From MVRE01 sp015660965 (lineage in GTDB: Archaea; Halobacteriota; Methanomicrobia; Methanomicrobiales; Methanospirillaceae), in NCBI GenBank assembly GCA_050015095.1, contig JBEKCC010000008.1, positions 1-8,367 of the forward strand: a stretch of 8,367 nt of DNA, read 5' to 3'. Positions 1 to 6,693 of this stretch are shown piece after piece. The translations under genes and the position numbers were made by a program. Below the pieces are notes generated by a model. The model ran no database searches, had not been told where the DNA came from, and worked only from the letters and a program-made list of their open reading frames with translations. Numbering within the stretch: the first letter of the stretch is position 1; the number at the start of each line of letters is the position of its first letter.

Positions 1-528
<528 letters not shown>

Positions 529-564
529 ACGTTAAACCCAGACGAAATTCAGAGTGTAATCCTT

Positions 565-595
565 ATATCCTATATTATCCAAAAAAGTAGGATAT
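565..595 (+). other. Hairpin in the 23S-tRNA spacer
   Basis: A perfect 8-base inverted repeat, ATATCCTA at 565-572 and TAGGATAT at 588-595, encloses a 15-base A-rich loop. It lies between the 23S 3' end and tRNA-Cys, 14 bases before the tRNA. It may be an RNA processing element of the pre-rRNA or simply a spacer fold. No long T-run follows it, so it does not look like a terminator. Confidence 0.45.
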
Positions 596-609
596 CATAC
601 TACACGGCT

Positions 610-681
610 GCCAAGGTGGCGGAGCGGCCACGCGGTTGACTGCAGATCAACTCAACTCCGGTTCAAATCCGGACCTTGGCT
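610..681 (+). tRNA. tRNA-Cys (anticodon GCA)
   Basis: A full cloverleaf can be drawn. The acceptor stem is GCCAAGG (610-616) with CCTTGGC (674-680). The D stem is GCG (619-621) with CGC (631-633). The anticodon stem is GTTGA (635-639) with TCAAC (647-651), around the loop CTGCAGA, giving anticodon GCA at 642-644. The variable loop is 5 bases. The T stem is TCCGG (657-661) with CCGGA (669-673), around ttcaaat. The discriminator at 681 is T, which is the identity base expected for tRNA-Cys. CCA is not encoded. No intron is present. The gene sits inside the rRNA operon between 23S and 5S and ends immediately before the 5S gene. Confidence 0.97.
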
Positions 682-682
682 T

Positions 683-811
683 TGGTGATAGCGGCCATAG
701 CAGTTGGGAAACACCTGGTCTCATTCCGAACCCAGCAGTTAAGCCAACTCACGTAGCATGTTGTACTGAGGTACGCGAGTCCCCGGGAACCATGCCAAGT
801 TGCTATCACCT
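683..811 (+). rRNA. 5S ribosomal RNA
   Basis: Helix I is visible as ggtgatagc (684-692) pairing with gctatcacc (802-810), nine perfect pairs. Between them are the conserved ccgaaccc block near 726-733 and the archaeal-type gcggccatagcag opening. The length of about 127-130 bases fits archaeal 5S rRNA. The 5' end falls one to three bases after the tRNA-Cys discriminator, so there is effectively no spacer. Ends are given to within about two bases. Confidence 0.96.
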
Positions 812-865
812 TCCTTCTTATTACACGGTTACTATTTTAGAAAAAATCTTTACTTGATTAGCGAA

Positions 866-874
866 GGCTTTTTT
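866..874 (+). terminator. T-tract terminator of the rRNA operon (candidate)
   Basis: A run of six T (869-874) follows a short GC-containing patch about 60 bases after the 5S gene. Archaeal RNA polymerase stops mainly at such T-tracts on the coding strand. Only a very weak 3-base stem (agc/gct) precedes it, so the call rests on position and the T-run. Confidence 0.4.
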
Positions 875-894
875 AAAAAAATGCTGTTGTTCAA

Positions 895-927
895 ATAACT
901 GGCAGTTAACGTGCATATAACTGGCAG
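895..927. repeat. 11-base direct repeat, 22-base period
   Basis: ATAACTGGCAG occurs at 895-905 and again, identical, at 917-927. The copies start 22 bases apart, which is about two helical turns. The second copy overlaps a TATA-like catataa (914-920). The pair lies in the gap between 5S and the convergent decarboxylase gene. It could be a protein-binding site, but no gene start is near it on either strand. Confidence 0.4.
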
Positions 928-977
928 ATAAGAGACACATAAGCAAATAAAAAACGATAATGCATCTTCTAATTCTT

Positions 978-1004
978 AAAAAAAGGCAAAAAGATCCTTT
1001 TTGC
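978..1004 (-). terminator. Hairpin plus T-tract terminator of the hss operon
   Basis: On the minus strand a perfect 8-base stem, GCAAAAAG / CTTTTTGC (1004 to 986) with a GAT loop, is followed after one C by seven T (984-978). It lies about 60 bases past the decarboxylase stop. The form is that of a bacterial intrinsic terminator. In an archaeon the T-tract alone may suffice. Confidence 0.65.
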
Positions 1005-1064
1005 TCAGAAAAAAATAGTGGACGGAAAATATCAAAGAATTGGGGGTATTTACAGAGCCAAAAT

Positions 1065-2294
1065 TCACCGATTTATATGCACTACTTTAGCTGGAGGGAA
1101 CCCGTTAAAGTAGGTGGATGAGGCATGACTGTAGGCCCCGATATTTTCAGAGTATACCAGATCGTTGATCTCAAGTCCTGGTAGTTCTGCGCTGAGCGTA
1201 ATGGTGTCGAACGCATCGCAGGTCGGACCGAACACCGCCGATATCTGCTTCTCGCCTTCCTTGAAGGCCAGGACCGGGTACAAGCAGTGGTCGTAGATCT
1301 GTCCTGAGTATGTGTGGTAAACTCCGTCGTTGATATAATATGACGGTTTTCCATCACGGTACGCTTTCCCAATCACTTTGGCAACGAGAGTGCAAGCATT
1401 TGCCACCAGGTATCTTCCGGGTTCGGCGAGGATTTGCATGTCCGACGGGAACAGACGCTTAATCTCGGCGTCCAGTTTCTTTGTTAGTGTCTTTAGTGAC
1501 CTAATCCCACGGTGATACTTCACCGGGAAACCACCGCCGATGTCAAGGATCTTGATACGCTGTCCCACCCGGGTCTCCACTTCCTTGATAATGTTTGCCG
1601 AGAGGTGGAGCGCCTGAACGTAATTCTCGAAGTTGGTGCACTGGCTGCCGACATGAAAGCTTAATCCTTCTACGATAAGGCCTGCTGCAAATGCACTGGA
1701 GATCAGGTCGACGGCTTCCCCCGGTTGAGCCCCGAACTTTGAGGAAAGCTCGACCATGGATCCAGTGTTTGGAACCCGTAATCGTAACACAAGACCGGCA
1801 TGGGGTGCATGTTGCTTGATTTTTTTCAGTTCTTCACTATTATCAAAAGTAACGAGTGGTTTGTATTGATCGAGAGCTTCAAGAGTTTCTATCGGTTTGA
1901 TGGTATTTGCGTAGATGATTTTATCCCATATCCAATCCTGTCGTTCTTTATCTGGCATATTCTTGATATTTTCATAGACGATCATGAATTCAGGCATGGA
2001 TGCAACATCAAAGCTACAACCTATCTCAAAGAGAGACTTCACAATTTCCGGATTTGAATTTGCTTTGACCGCATAGTATACCTGAACATAAGGTAGGTGC
2101 TCTTTAAAAATTTGGTAATTTTGTCGAATTAATTCGTGGTCAATTACAAAGAGGGGGGTTCCGTGCTCTTGTGCCAGCTTTTGTAACAGTTCCTTCTTTG
2201 ATTGGCTAATATGGGAAACCCCGTTGTCATGCCCGGTCTTTTTGATTTCGTTTTTCATTCTAGTTCCATTTTTGTTAATAAATGAGTGACTCAT
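1065..2294 (-). CDS. Ornithine-type decarboxylase, fold III PLP enzyme
   Basis: This is a PLP-dependent decarboxylase of the alanine-racemase-fold (group IV) family, expected to make putrescine and CO2 from L-ornithine in the cytoplasm. In the 409-residue form chosen, the PLP lysine is K77 in YAVKAN, HVGS starts at H214, the phosphate-binding GGGFP is near 253, and EPGRY is near 291. The NDGVY aspartate is D323, and the catalytic cysteine is C359 in GPTCDAFD, which keeps the CDxxD pattern of true ornithine/lysine decarboxylases. The ATG at 2294 overlaps the hss stop as ATGA, suggesting translational coupling. An alternative ATG at 2258 has a weak GGAAC upstream. The partner hss needs putrescine, which favours ornithine over lysine or diaminopimelate, but substrate choice is inferred. 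G+C is about 53% before base 1800 and about 37% from there to the gene's start. Confidence 0.88.
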   Translation of the reverse strand: MSHSFINKNGTRMKNEIKKTGHDNGVSHISQSKKELLQKLAQEHGTPLFVIDHELIRQNYQIFKEHLPYVQVYYAVKANSNPEIVKSLFEIGCSFDVASMPEFMIVYENIKNMPDKERQDWIWDKIIYANTIKPIETLEALDQYKPLVTFDNSEELKKIKQHAPHAGLVLRLRVPNTGSMVELSSKFGAQPGEAVDLISSAFAAGLIVEGLSFHVGSQCTNFENYVQALHLSANIIKEVETRVGQRIKILDIGGGFPVKYHRGIRSLKTLTKKLDAEIKRLFPSDMQILAEPGRYLVANACTLVAKVIGKAYRDGKPSYYINDGVYHTYSGQIYDHCLYPVLAFKEGEKQISAVFGPTCDAFDTITLSAELPGLEINDLVYSENIGAYSHASSTYFNGFPPAKVVHINR

Positions 2295-3733
2295 TGCACG
2301 AATAAGAAGTTTTTGAATTGCCAAACATCATCACGGTCATAGGTATTTTCTGGATTCTCTTTGAAGTATACCGTCCTGTTTTTTAAGGGTGTCCAGTCGG
2401 AAGGACCGGAATAAAATTTACCTAGGAATGGCTTTGCAATGCTCAATACGAATTCGTGGGGGAGATCATCGGGAAGGCAAAAACCCTTGTTTGGATTTTC
2501 GATCATCCACATCACAGCGGATACTACCCCCAATGCGACTTGGATCGTGGTTGCGTTTTGTCCAGGTGCAAGATTCCTCGCTTCTTCTATTGATAGAATA
2601 CTACCCGTCCACCATGAGTTGTACGGATGCCCCATGAGAAGAGCCCCTAAACTATCAGCGCCGGAAATGATCTCCCTATCATTCATGATTCGCAATTTCG
2701 ATGGGAGCTCGTAATTCCTGCATCGAAGTTCATGCAACGATGCGATCGTCCCATCACATGGCATATACGCGTAATGCACAGTTGGCCGGTAGATTGCTTT
2801 GCCGTTCTTCCAGACTGTCCAACGGTCTGAAATGCCAAAAGCTTCTCCATGCCGGATGACCATCCCTACGATCTCTTGGTGAGGAATCCACGATCGGACC
2901 CACGTATTGATTCCCATCTGGGCAAGCATAATCTGGTTCTTTGGCCCAATGGGAGGCACATGGGTATGATCAGGTAGATCTTTTTCATGGGTTCCCCAGC
3001 CTAGCTCTGCTGGAGCGGTACCTTCTTCCCTCAATCCTTCAATACTCCAAGTCCCCACGAACTCGTCTACCTGTTTTGGTAGTGTAGAAATCTGGGTATC
3101 TCTCTCTGAGCAATGAATGACTTTTATCCCGGTTTCCATCGCGAGTTCAGCAAATTTCTGATCTTGGATCAAATTTTTAATTCGGTCTGGATTTTTTGCG
3201 ATCCCATCTGTAATCATTTGCTGTGCGATATCCACGAGACCCTGCTTGGCAAAGTGTGAAATCAAACCTGGATTAGCACCGTGGTCAACTACACAGGTAG
3301 TAGCCTCGTTCCAGTCTTTCGTGAGCTCTTTAAGCTTCATTTGCCGGTAGTAAATGGACTTCTTATACGGACTTGCTGTAAATCTCTCGCTATAGGAGTC
3401 CCAGACTTCAACAGATGTGTTCACATACAGGACATTATTATCGTGGCACCACTGCAGAATTTCGCAGCAATCGATATTCCAAGCAAGATCGATCAACAAA
3501 CCCCCTGCCGATACGTACTCAGAAAGAATCTGGCCAAGATTTTCCGGCGTGACTTTTCGTTTAAAAAATCGAACTCCTCTCGTTGTCCATGCTTTTAGCT
3601 CCTGAGCTTTATCTTCAAAATCGATGATTGTGATATTTTTGTACGGGATGATTACATGTTTCAATAAGATGGGGAGTGTACACTTGGCCACAGCACCATA
3701 CCCGACGATTAAAACCTTGTCTCGGAATTCCAC
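2291..3733 (-). CDS. hss: Homospermidine synthase, bacterial type
   Basis: This enzyme joins two putrescine units (or spermidine plus putrescine) into sym-homospermidine, using NAD+ as a bound prosthetic group; it belongs to the saccharopine-dehydrogenase-like family. The 480 residues match the usual length near 477. The Rossmann motif is at 8-16 (LIVGYGAVA). Family signatures follow: NTSVEVW (105-111), HGANPGLISHF (151-161), CSERDT (208-213), TWSIEG (228-233), AELGWGTHE (242-250) and YRPTVHYAYMPCD (315-327). From memory, Trp229 and Glu210 of the Blastochloris viridis enzyme are active-site residues; W229 and E210 fall at the same numbers here. The start is GTG, with GGAGG six bases upstream. 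The stop overlaps the decarboxylase start, so the two genes form an operon for ornithine to homospermidine. The gene is likely acquired from bacteria, which is inference. Confidence 0.92.
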   Translation of the reverse strand: MEFRDKVLIVGYGAVAKCTLPILLKHVIIPYKNITIIDFEDKAQELKAWTTRGVRFFKRKVTPENLGQILSEYVSAGGLLIDLAWNIDCCEILQWCHDNNVLYVNTSVEVWDSYSERFTASPYKKSIYYRQMKLKELTKDWNEATTCVVDHGANPGLISHFAKQGLVDIAQQMITDGIAKNPDRIKNLIQDQKFAELAMETGIKVIHCSERDTQISTLPKQVDEFVGTWSIEGLREEGTAPAELGWGTHEKDLPDHTHVPPIGPKNQIMLAQMGINTWVRSWIPHQEIVGMVIRHGEAFGISDRWTVWKNGKAIYRPTVHYAYMPCDGTIASLHELRCRNYELPSKLRIMNDREIISGADSLGALLMGHPYNSWWTGSILSIEEARNLAPGQNATTIQVALGVVSAVMWMIENPNKGFCLPDDLPHEFVLSIAKPFLGKFYSGPSDWTPLKNRTVYFKENPENTYDRDDVWQFKNFLFVQ

Positions 3734-3739
3734 CCATAT

Positions 3740-3744
3740 CCTCC
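3740..3744 (-). promoter_or_regulatory. Ribosome binding site deciding the GTG start of hss
   Basis: GGAGG on the minus strand sits six bases before GTG at 3733. It supports GTG over any downstream in-frame start. A TATA-like TTTAAAAA at 3755-3762 would start the transcript at about the GTG itself and leave out this site, so the working promoter probably lies further upstream. Confidence 0.75.
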
Positions 3745-3791
3745 AGGATATAAATTTTTAAACCCGATCTAATTTTTAGTTTTGTTCATGT

Positions 3792-3803
3792 AACATTTTA
3801 AAG
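3792..3803 (-). promoter_or_regulatory. Candidate TATA box of the hss operon
   Basis: CTTTAAAATGTT on the minus strand is centred about 65 bases before the GTG. A start about 26 bases on would give a leader near 38 bases that includes the GGAGG site. Other AT-rich choices exist close by (gataaaatattt near 3811-3822; tttaaaaa at 3755-3762), so the assignment is tentative. Confidence 0.3.
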
Positions 3804-3974
3804 TGATGAGAAATATTTTATCGCATTTTAGATCTGGTGGCATACTGGGACATCAGAGTATGAACATCACTGTGTATCATCATTGAGAATGCGATATGTA
3901 ATCTGGGAACGATTTTGTATTCCTGTGTGGTTGCCATTTCGAGAAATAATATAAACATTCTAGTAACAAAAATT

Positions 3975-4022
3975 TTTTATTTTATTTTATTTTAGTTTTT
4001 TGGGTTTCCATACGTTTCCATA
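3975..4022. repeat. TTTTA simple repeat and a 10-base tandem repeat
   Basis: About four TTTTA units (3975-3994) are followed by a T-run and then two copies of GTTTCCATA spaced exactly ten bases apart (4004 and 4014). The ten-base spacing puts both copies on the same face of the helix. Confidence 0.5.
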
Positions 4023-4116
4023 ATACCTAACTTCTACTTTTTACAAATGGCACCCGATATTGCATAATGTTATATACTTCTAACAAATTGTATCCTCTAT
4101 TAAAAGAGGAACCCCC

Positions 4117-4129
4117 AAAAAAAGAAAAA
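4117..4129 (-). terminator. T-tract terminator of the coiled-coil protein gene (candidate)
   Basis: Read on the minus strand this is TTTTTCTTTTTTT, about 105 bases past the stop of the gene at 4234-5295. T-tracts of this kind end archaeal transcripts. A small perfect stem (TCCTCT/AGAGGA, 4093-4110) follows rather than precedes the T-tract. Confidence 0.4.
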
Positions 4130-4233
4130 TTTGAGATTTACAAACCTCGCTTGTTAGAAATATTTAACACATTACAAAATTTCCAATCAAAAAACACATA
4201 TCATTACCACTGTCAAGAGCCCGTTCAATCCCC

Positions 4234-5295
4234 TTACCGTACAATCTGCCAGATCGCAAGAGCAAACTCGAGTGTAATTAGGACAATAACTACCCATTCG
4301 AGGAAGTTTGAGTGTTGGATACGAACTTCATCGGATAGCATGGAATAGTTCTCCCGAATCACGTCGATCTTACGGCTAACACTCTCACTCCACTGACTAC
4401 TACGGAGTACCTTTAAAGCTGTTGCATAAACACGAGCGTAATAGACATCTTCAGTAACTTTGATCAGGTTGTCAACTTTCTCGATAACTTCGGAAATCGC
4501 TGCATAGGTTTCCATCAATGACGACATAATCGCATGATACTGTCGCATTCGACGGAATCGCGAGAGATGTTCAGCCTGCTCAATATCATCATACATCTTT
4601 TCCATTTGAATCGACAGTTCGCTGTCGTAGTACCGAAGTTCAAGTACCTGCACATTTGCAAACTCAATCAGGTCAATAAGATCCGTTGGATTTTCCGGTT
4701 CGCAGATAAGGGCCGAATCCCAAGAAAGAACTACGAGATCATTTGGGGTGTAACTGAGTGTATTTCTGACAATATCCTCCCGAATTTGGGGAGAAACATT
4801 TGATCGTTCCCCAAGAAATAAAGCTACCGGGTCAATTGAATCATCTCGTCGATTCGTTACATAGACTGTATAATCTTCATAGAAATCCGGATTGATTGCG
4901 AAATTTTTGATGTGAGGTTTTATGATCTCACCTAGAACTTTGAGATATTCAAAAAAGAAGTCAGAGAGCCCTTCCTGTCCGGCAAATAGGAATGCAATTT
5001 TTTCGAGTTCGGCATAATCAGCAGCAACGTCTTCATACACAAAACAGATGCTGATTACACCAATATCGTACACGCGTGCAACAACTGAAAAGTCGAAGGG
5101 CAGATTGTCCCGTTCAATCCGAATGGGATTCATCTGGATCATCAACGGGGGATCCTCAATCATTATGGACTTTTGTTTAACTCGAACAAAACTGGTTCTT
5201 GCAGTAAAGTAATTCTGGGCAAGTTTCTGTTCCAGCCAGTCGAGATTTAAATCCCTACCTATATCATAAATCCGGTAAAACCGGAGTGTAATCAT
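4234..5295 (-). CDS. Tail-anchored coiled-coil protein, RMD1/DUF155-like
   Basis: The 353 residues have a soluble N-terminal part (1-220). A long helical segment rich in charged residues follows (about 222-325), probably coiled coil. A single membrane helix lies at the extreme C-terminus (332-351, starting FLEWVVIVLITLEFAL). The order of soluble domain, coiled coil and LEWxxIxLIxxE-type terminal helix is that of the RMD1/RMND1 (DUF155) proteins. The block LVVLSWDSALICEP (187-200), then EFANVQVLELRYYDSEL (211-227), is typical of related prokaryotic proteins as I remember them. Mitochondrial relatives help anchor the translation machinery, but no role is established for prokaryotic ones, so function here is unknown. 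The ATG has GGAGG five bases upstream. It is a single gene with its own leader and no obvious operon partner. Confidence 0.85.
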   Translation of the reverse strand: MITLRFYRIYDIGRDLNLDWLEQKLAQNYFTARTSFVRVKQKSIMIEDPPLMIQMNPIRIERDNLPFDFSVVARVYDIGVISICFVYEDVAADYAELEKIAFLFAGQEGLSDFFFEYLKVLGEIIKPHIKNFAINPDFYEDYTVYVTNRRDDSIDPVALFLGERSNVSPQIREDIVRNTLSYTPNDLVVLSWDSALICEPENPTDLIDLIEFANVQVLELRYYDSELSIQMEKMYDDIEQAEHLSRFRRMRQYHAIMSSLMETYAAISEVIEKVDNLIKVTEDVYYARVYATALKVLRSSQWSESVSRKIDVIRENYSMLSDEVRIQHSNFLEWVVIVLITLEFALAIWQIVR

Positions 5296-5379
5296 TGTTT
5301 CCTCCCCTTTCTGGGTTACTCGTTAGATATCTGCAACAATTAACGACGATAAAGATGATAAATCCTTGTTGTAGTTATT

Positions 5380-5390
5380 CTTTAAATATG
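5380..5390 (-). promoter_or_regulatory. Candidate TATA box of the coiled-coil protein gene
   Basis: CATATTTAAAG on the minus strand lies about 90 bases before the ATG at 5295. A transcript starting about 26 bases on would carry a leader near 64 bases ending in the strong GGGGAGG site. Based on sequence likeness and spacing only. Confidence 0.35.
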
Positions 5391-5440
5391 ATAAAAGATG
5401 TCTGTAAAATTAAAAATAATTGATTTTAGCGGTTTTGGAA

Positions 5441-6034
5441 TTATCCCCAACCGTTCAGCTCTGTTGTCACTACGCCTTGAGGAGTATTCATCTGGTACTT
5501 AACAAAGGTCGGAACACCAGGAGCAGTCCAGTATGTCATAGTTTGTCCTTGGGTAGTAACAGTATATTTTGATGCTGTGGCATAGGTTCCTGCAGGAACA
5601 GAGACAGGTTCAATACCCACAAAGGTGAATTGAACATCCGATTTGACATCATTGGGGTTACTCTGGGTCGTCTTTCCACCAGAAGAAGAGCAGTCCATTG
5701 TCATACCGCCAGAAGGCATTCCTTCCCCTTCAATCCTCATTGAACAGGTGCCTTTCTTGTCATATTTAAAATACATAGTCATCTGTTTTCCCTCTGTAAT
5801 GGTGACCGTTTTATATTCAACCCAGTTGTAAGGCTGGGCACTACCAAAGATACTTGATCCGGTAACAACCGAACTAGATGCTGAAGTTCCAGATCCGCTC
5901 GTAGGTGCCGATGTACCTCCAGATGGTGCCCCACTAGTAGTGGGTGTAGTTGGGCTAGTACTCGTACATCCTGCGAAAGCAACTGCAATAACAACCACGA
6001 GAATTATTCCGATGCTCAATTTCGTTAATGTCAC
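5441..6034 (-). CDS. Lipoprotein of unknown function
   Basis: The 197 residues start with a signal peptide (K5, hydrophobic 7-21) ending in the lipobox AFAGC, so C23 should be lipid-modified and the protein held on the outer face of the membrane. Residues 24-60 are a Thr/Ser/Pro/Gly-rich linker, common in methanogen surface lipoproteins. The mature domain (about 65-197) is beta-rich, with the pattern VSVPAGTYAT (145-154), YWTAPGVPTFVKY (168-180) and a C-terminal TTELNGWG. VPAGT followed by a YW..PGV..VK block recalls small beta-barrel domains such as DUF3108, but this is a weak likeness. Cysteines 97 and 115 could form a disulfide. GTG start with AAGGAGGA six bases upstream. It is divergent from the next lipoprotein gene. 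Ligand and role unknown. Confidence 0.85.
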   Translation of the reverse strand: MTLTKLSIGIILVVVIAVAFAGCTSTSPTTPTTSGAPSGGTSAPTSGSGTSASSSVVTGSSIFGSAQPYNWVEYKTVTITEGKQMTMYFKYDKKGTCSMRIEGEGMPSGGMTMDCSSSGGKTTQSNPNDVKSDVQFTFVGIEPVSVPAGTYATASKYTVTTQGQTMTYWTAPGVPTFVKYQMNTPQGVVTTELNGWG

Positions 6035-6040
6035 ACCAAT

Positions 6041-6048
6041 TCCTCCTT
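6041..6048 (-). promoter_or_regulatory. Ribosome binding site for the GTG start at 6034
   Basis: AAGGAGGA on the minus strand, six bases before GTG, fixes the start of the lipoprotein and gives it a complete signal peptide. The adjoining atatataa looks like a TATA box but is too close to the start codon to serve this gene. Confidence 0.75.
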
Positions 6049-6189
6049 ATATATCCATCATTTGACCTACTCTCTCCAAATCAGATGAAGTTAATAGAGC
6101 GGTACAAAGATTGTATTCACTTCCCAAAAGTCATAAACATTCCGAGTTTGTATTCAATAAAAAGAAAAATTTATTTTTTCGCAGAGTTG

Positions 6190-6198
6190 TTTAAAAAG
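6190..6198 (+). promoter_or_regulatory. Candidate TATA box of the lipoprotein gene at 6235
   Basis: TTTAAAAAG is centred about 41 bases before the ATG. A start about 26 bases on (near 6219) would give a leader of some 16 bases that includes AAAAGGA at 6224-6230. Spacing is right for an archaeal promoter. Confidence 0.5.
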
Positions 6199-6234
6199 AG
6201 TTCTATCGGTTGCTTTACCTGATAAAAGGAATTA

Positions 6235-6693
6235 ATGGTTCAAAATCCGCAATATTTATCAGGATTGTCCCCAATTTTTCATCGTATGAGATATTACGGG
6301 TTTATTCTCATCTTTTTGGTTTTGCTTGTTATGATAAGCGGATGTACACAATCACCAACCACACCAAAAACTGCTCCTACAACCACCATACCCACATTGA
6401 GCTCAATGTCAACGGTTGCGACCGGGCCAAAGCAAATTAATGTGAGTGCATGGAAGACAGAGCATGAAGTGGTAATACAGTATAATGGCGGAAAAGATGC
6501 AACGGATCTTACGTCATTAAAAGTCCAAATCGATAACCAAAACGGACTGATCATTAAACGTACCTTTGACTCCCCTCAAATCGGAACAGTTTATCCGTTT
6601 CCCTATACCGGGACTCCGGATGCTACATCTGTAAATGTAATCGGTATATTCGCTGATGGTACCCAGCAGACTGTACTTCTCATAAATTTTTAA
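6235..6693 (+). CDS. Small lipoprotein with a beta-rich domain
   Basis: The 152 residues carry a hydrophobic signal segment (20-33) and the lipobox MISGC, making C37 the lipidation site. A Thr/Pro/Ser-rich linker runs to about 62. The mature domain (64-152) looks like one Ig-like beta sandwich: INVSAWKTEHEVVIQYNGG (68-86), then TSLKVQIDN and a closing hydrophobic strand, TVLLINF. The x-x-YxGG-x-D pattern is frequent in surface proteins and pilin-like proteins of methanogens, from memory; function is unknown. The ATG at 6235 has AAAAGGA four bases upstream and is preferred. An ATG at 6286 would begin MRYYGF, directly before the hydrophobic segment, but has no ribosome binding site. It is transcribed away from the neighbouring lipoprotein gene, with 200 bases between them. 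Confidence 0.8.
   Translation: MVQNPQYLSGLSPIFHRMRYYGFILIFLVLLVMISGCTQSPTTPKTAPTTTIPTLSSMSTVATGPKQINVSAWKTEHEVVIQYNGGKDATDLTSLKVQIDNQNGLIIKRTFDSPQIGTVYPFPYTGTPDATSVNVIGIFADGTQQTVLLINF

Larger units (their letters stand above)
3734..4233. other. 500-base AT-rich intergenic region, no supported gene
   Basis: This stretch separates the coiled-coil protein gene from hss, both on the minus strand. It holds the hss ribosome binding site and candidate promoters at its left end. It also has a TTTTA simple repeat (about 3975-3994), two tandem copies of GTTTCCATA (4004-4012 and 4014-4022), a small inverted repeat TCCTCT/AGAGGA (4093-4098, 4105-4110), and an A-rich stretch at 4117-4129 that is a T-tract on the minus strand. 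The only minus-strand frame of any length is 39 codons (3937 to 3818), with no ribosome binding site. I see no convincing gene. Confidence 0.6.

Noticed and set aside
636..857. Open frame of 73 codons on the plus strand
   Set aside because: It lies over tRNA-Cys and 5S rRNA; the RNA genes explain the sequence fully.
1082..1372. Open frame of 96 codons on the minus strand
   Set aside because: It lies inside the decarboxylase gene in another frame; the protein is low in complexity and rich in Arg, Ser and Thr, as expected for a shadow frame.
3851..3884. C/D-box small RNA candidate on the minus strand (ATGATGA followed by CTGA)
   Set aside because: The boxes are only about 20 bases apart, there is no terminal stem, and no proper internal C'/D' pair.
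3818..3937. 39-codon minus-strand frame upstream of hss, considered as a short gene or upstream open frame
   Set aside because: It has no ribosome binding site and no recognisable pattern; kept only as a remark on the hss upstream region.
4067..4348. Open frame of 93 codons on the plus strand
   Set aside because: Its last 115 bases are antisense to the well-supported coiled-coil gene; there is no ribosome binding site and no recognisable protein pattern.
6044..6053. atatata box as promoter for the minus-strand lipoprotein
   Set aside because: It is about ten bases from the start codon and overlaps the ribosome binding site; transcription from it would begin inside the coding region.
6294..6554. 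86-codon minus-strand frame antisense to the second lipoprotein
   Set aside because: It is a shadow of the lipoprotein gene, which has a lipobox, linker and ribosome binding site.
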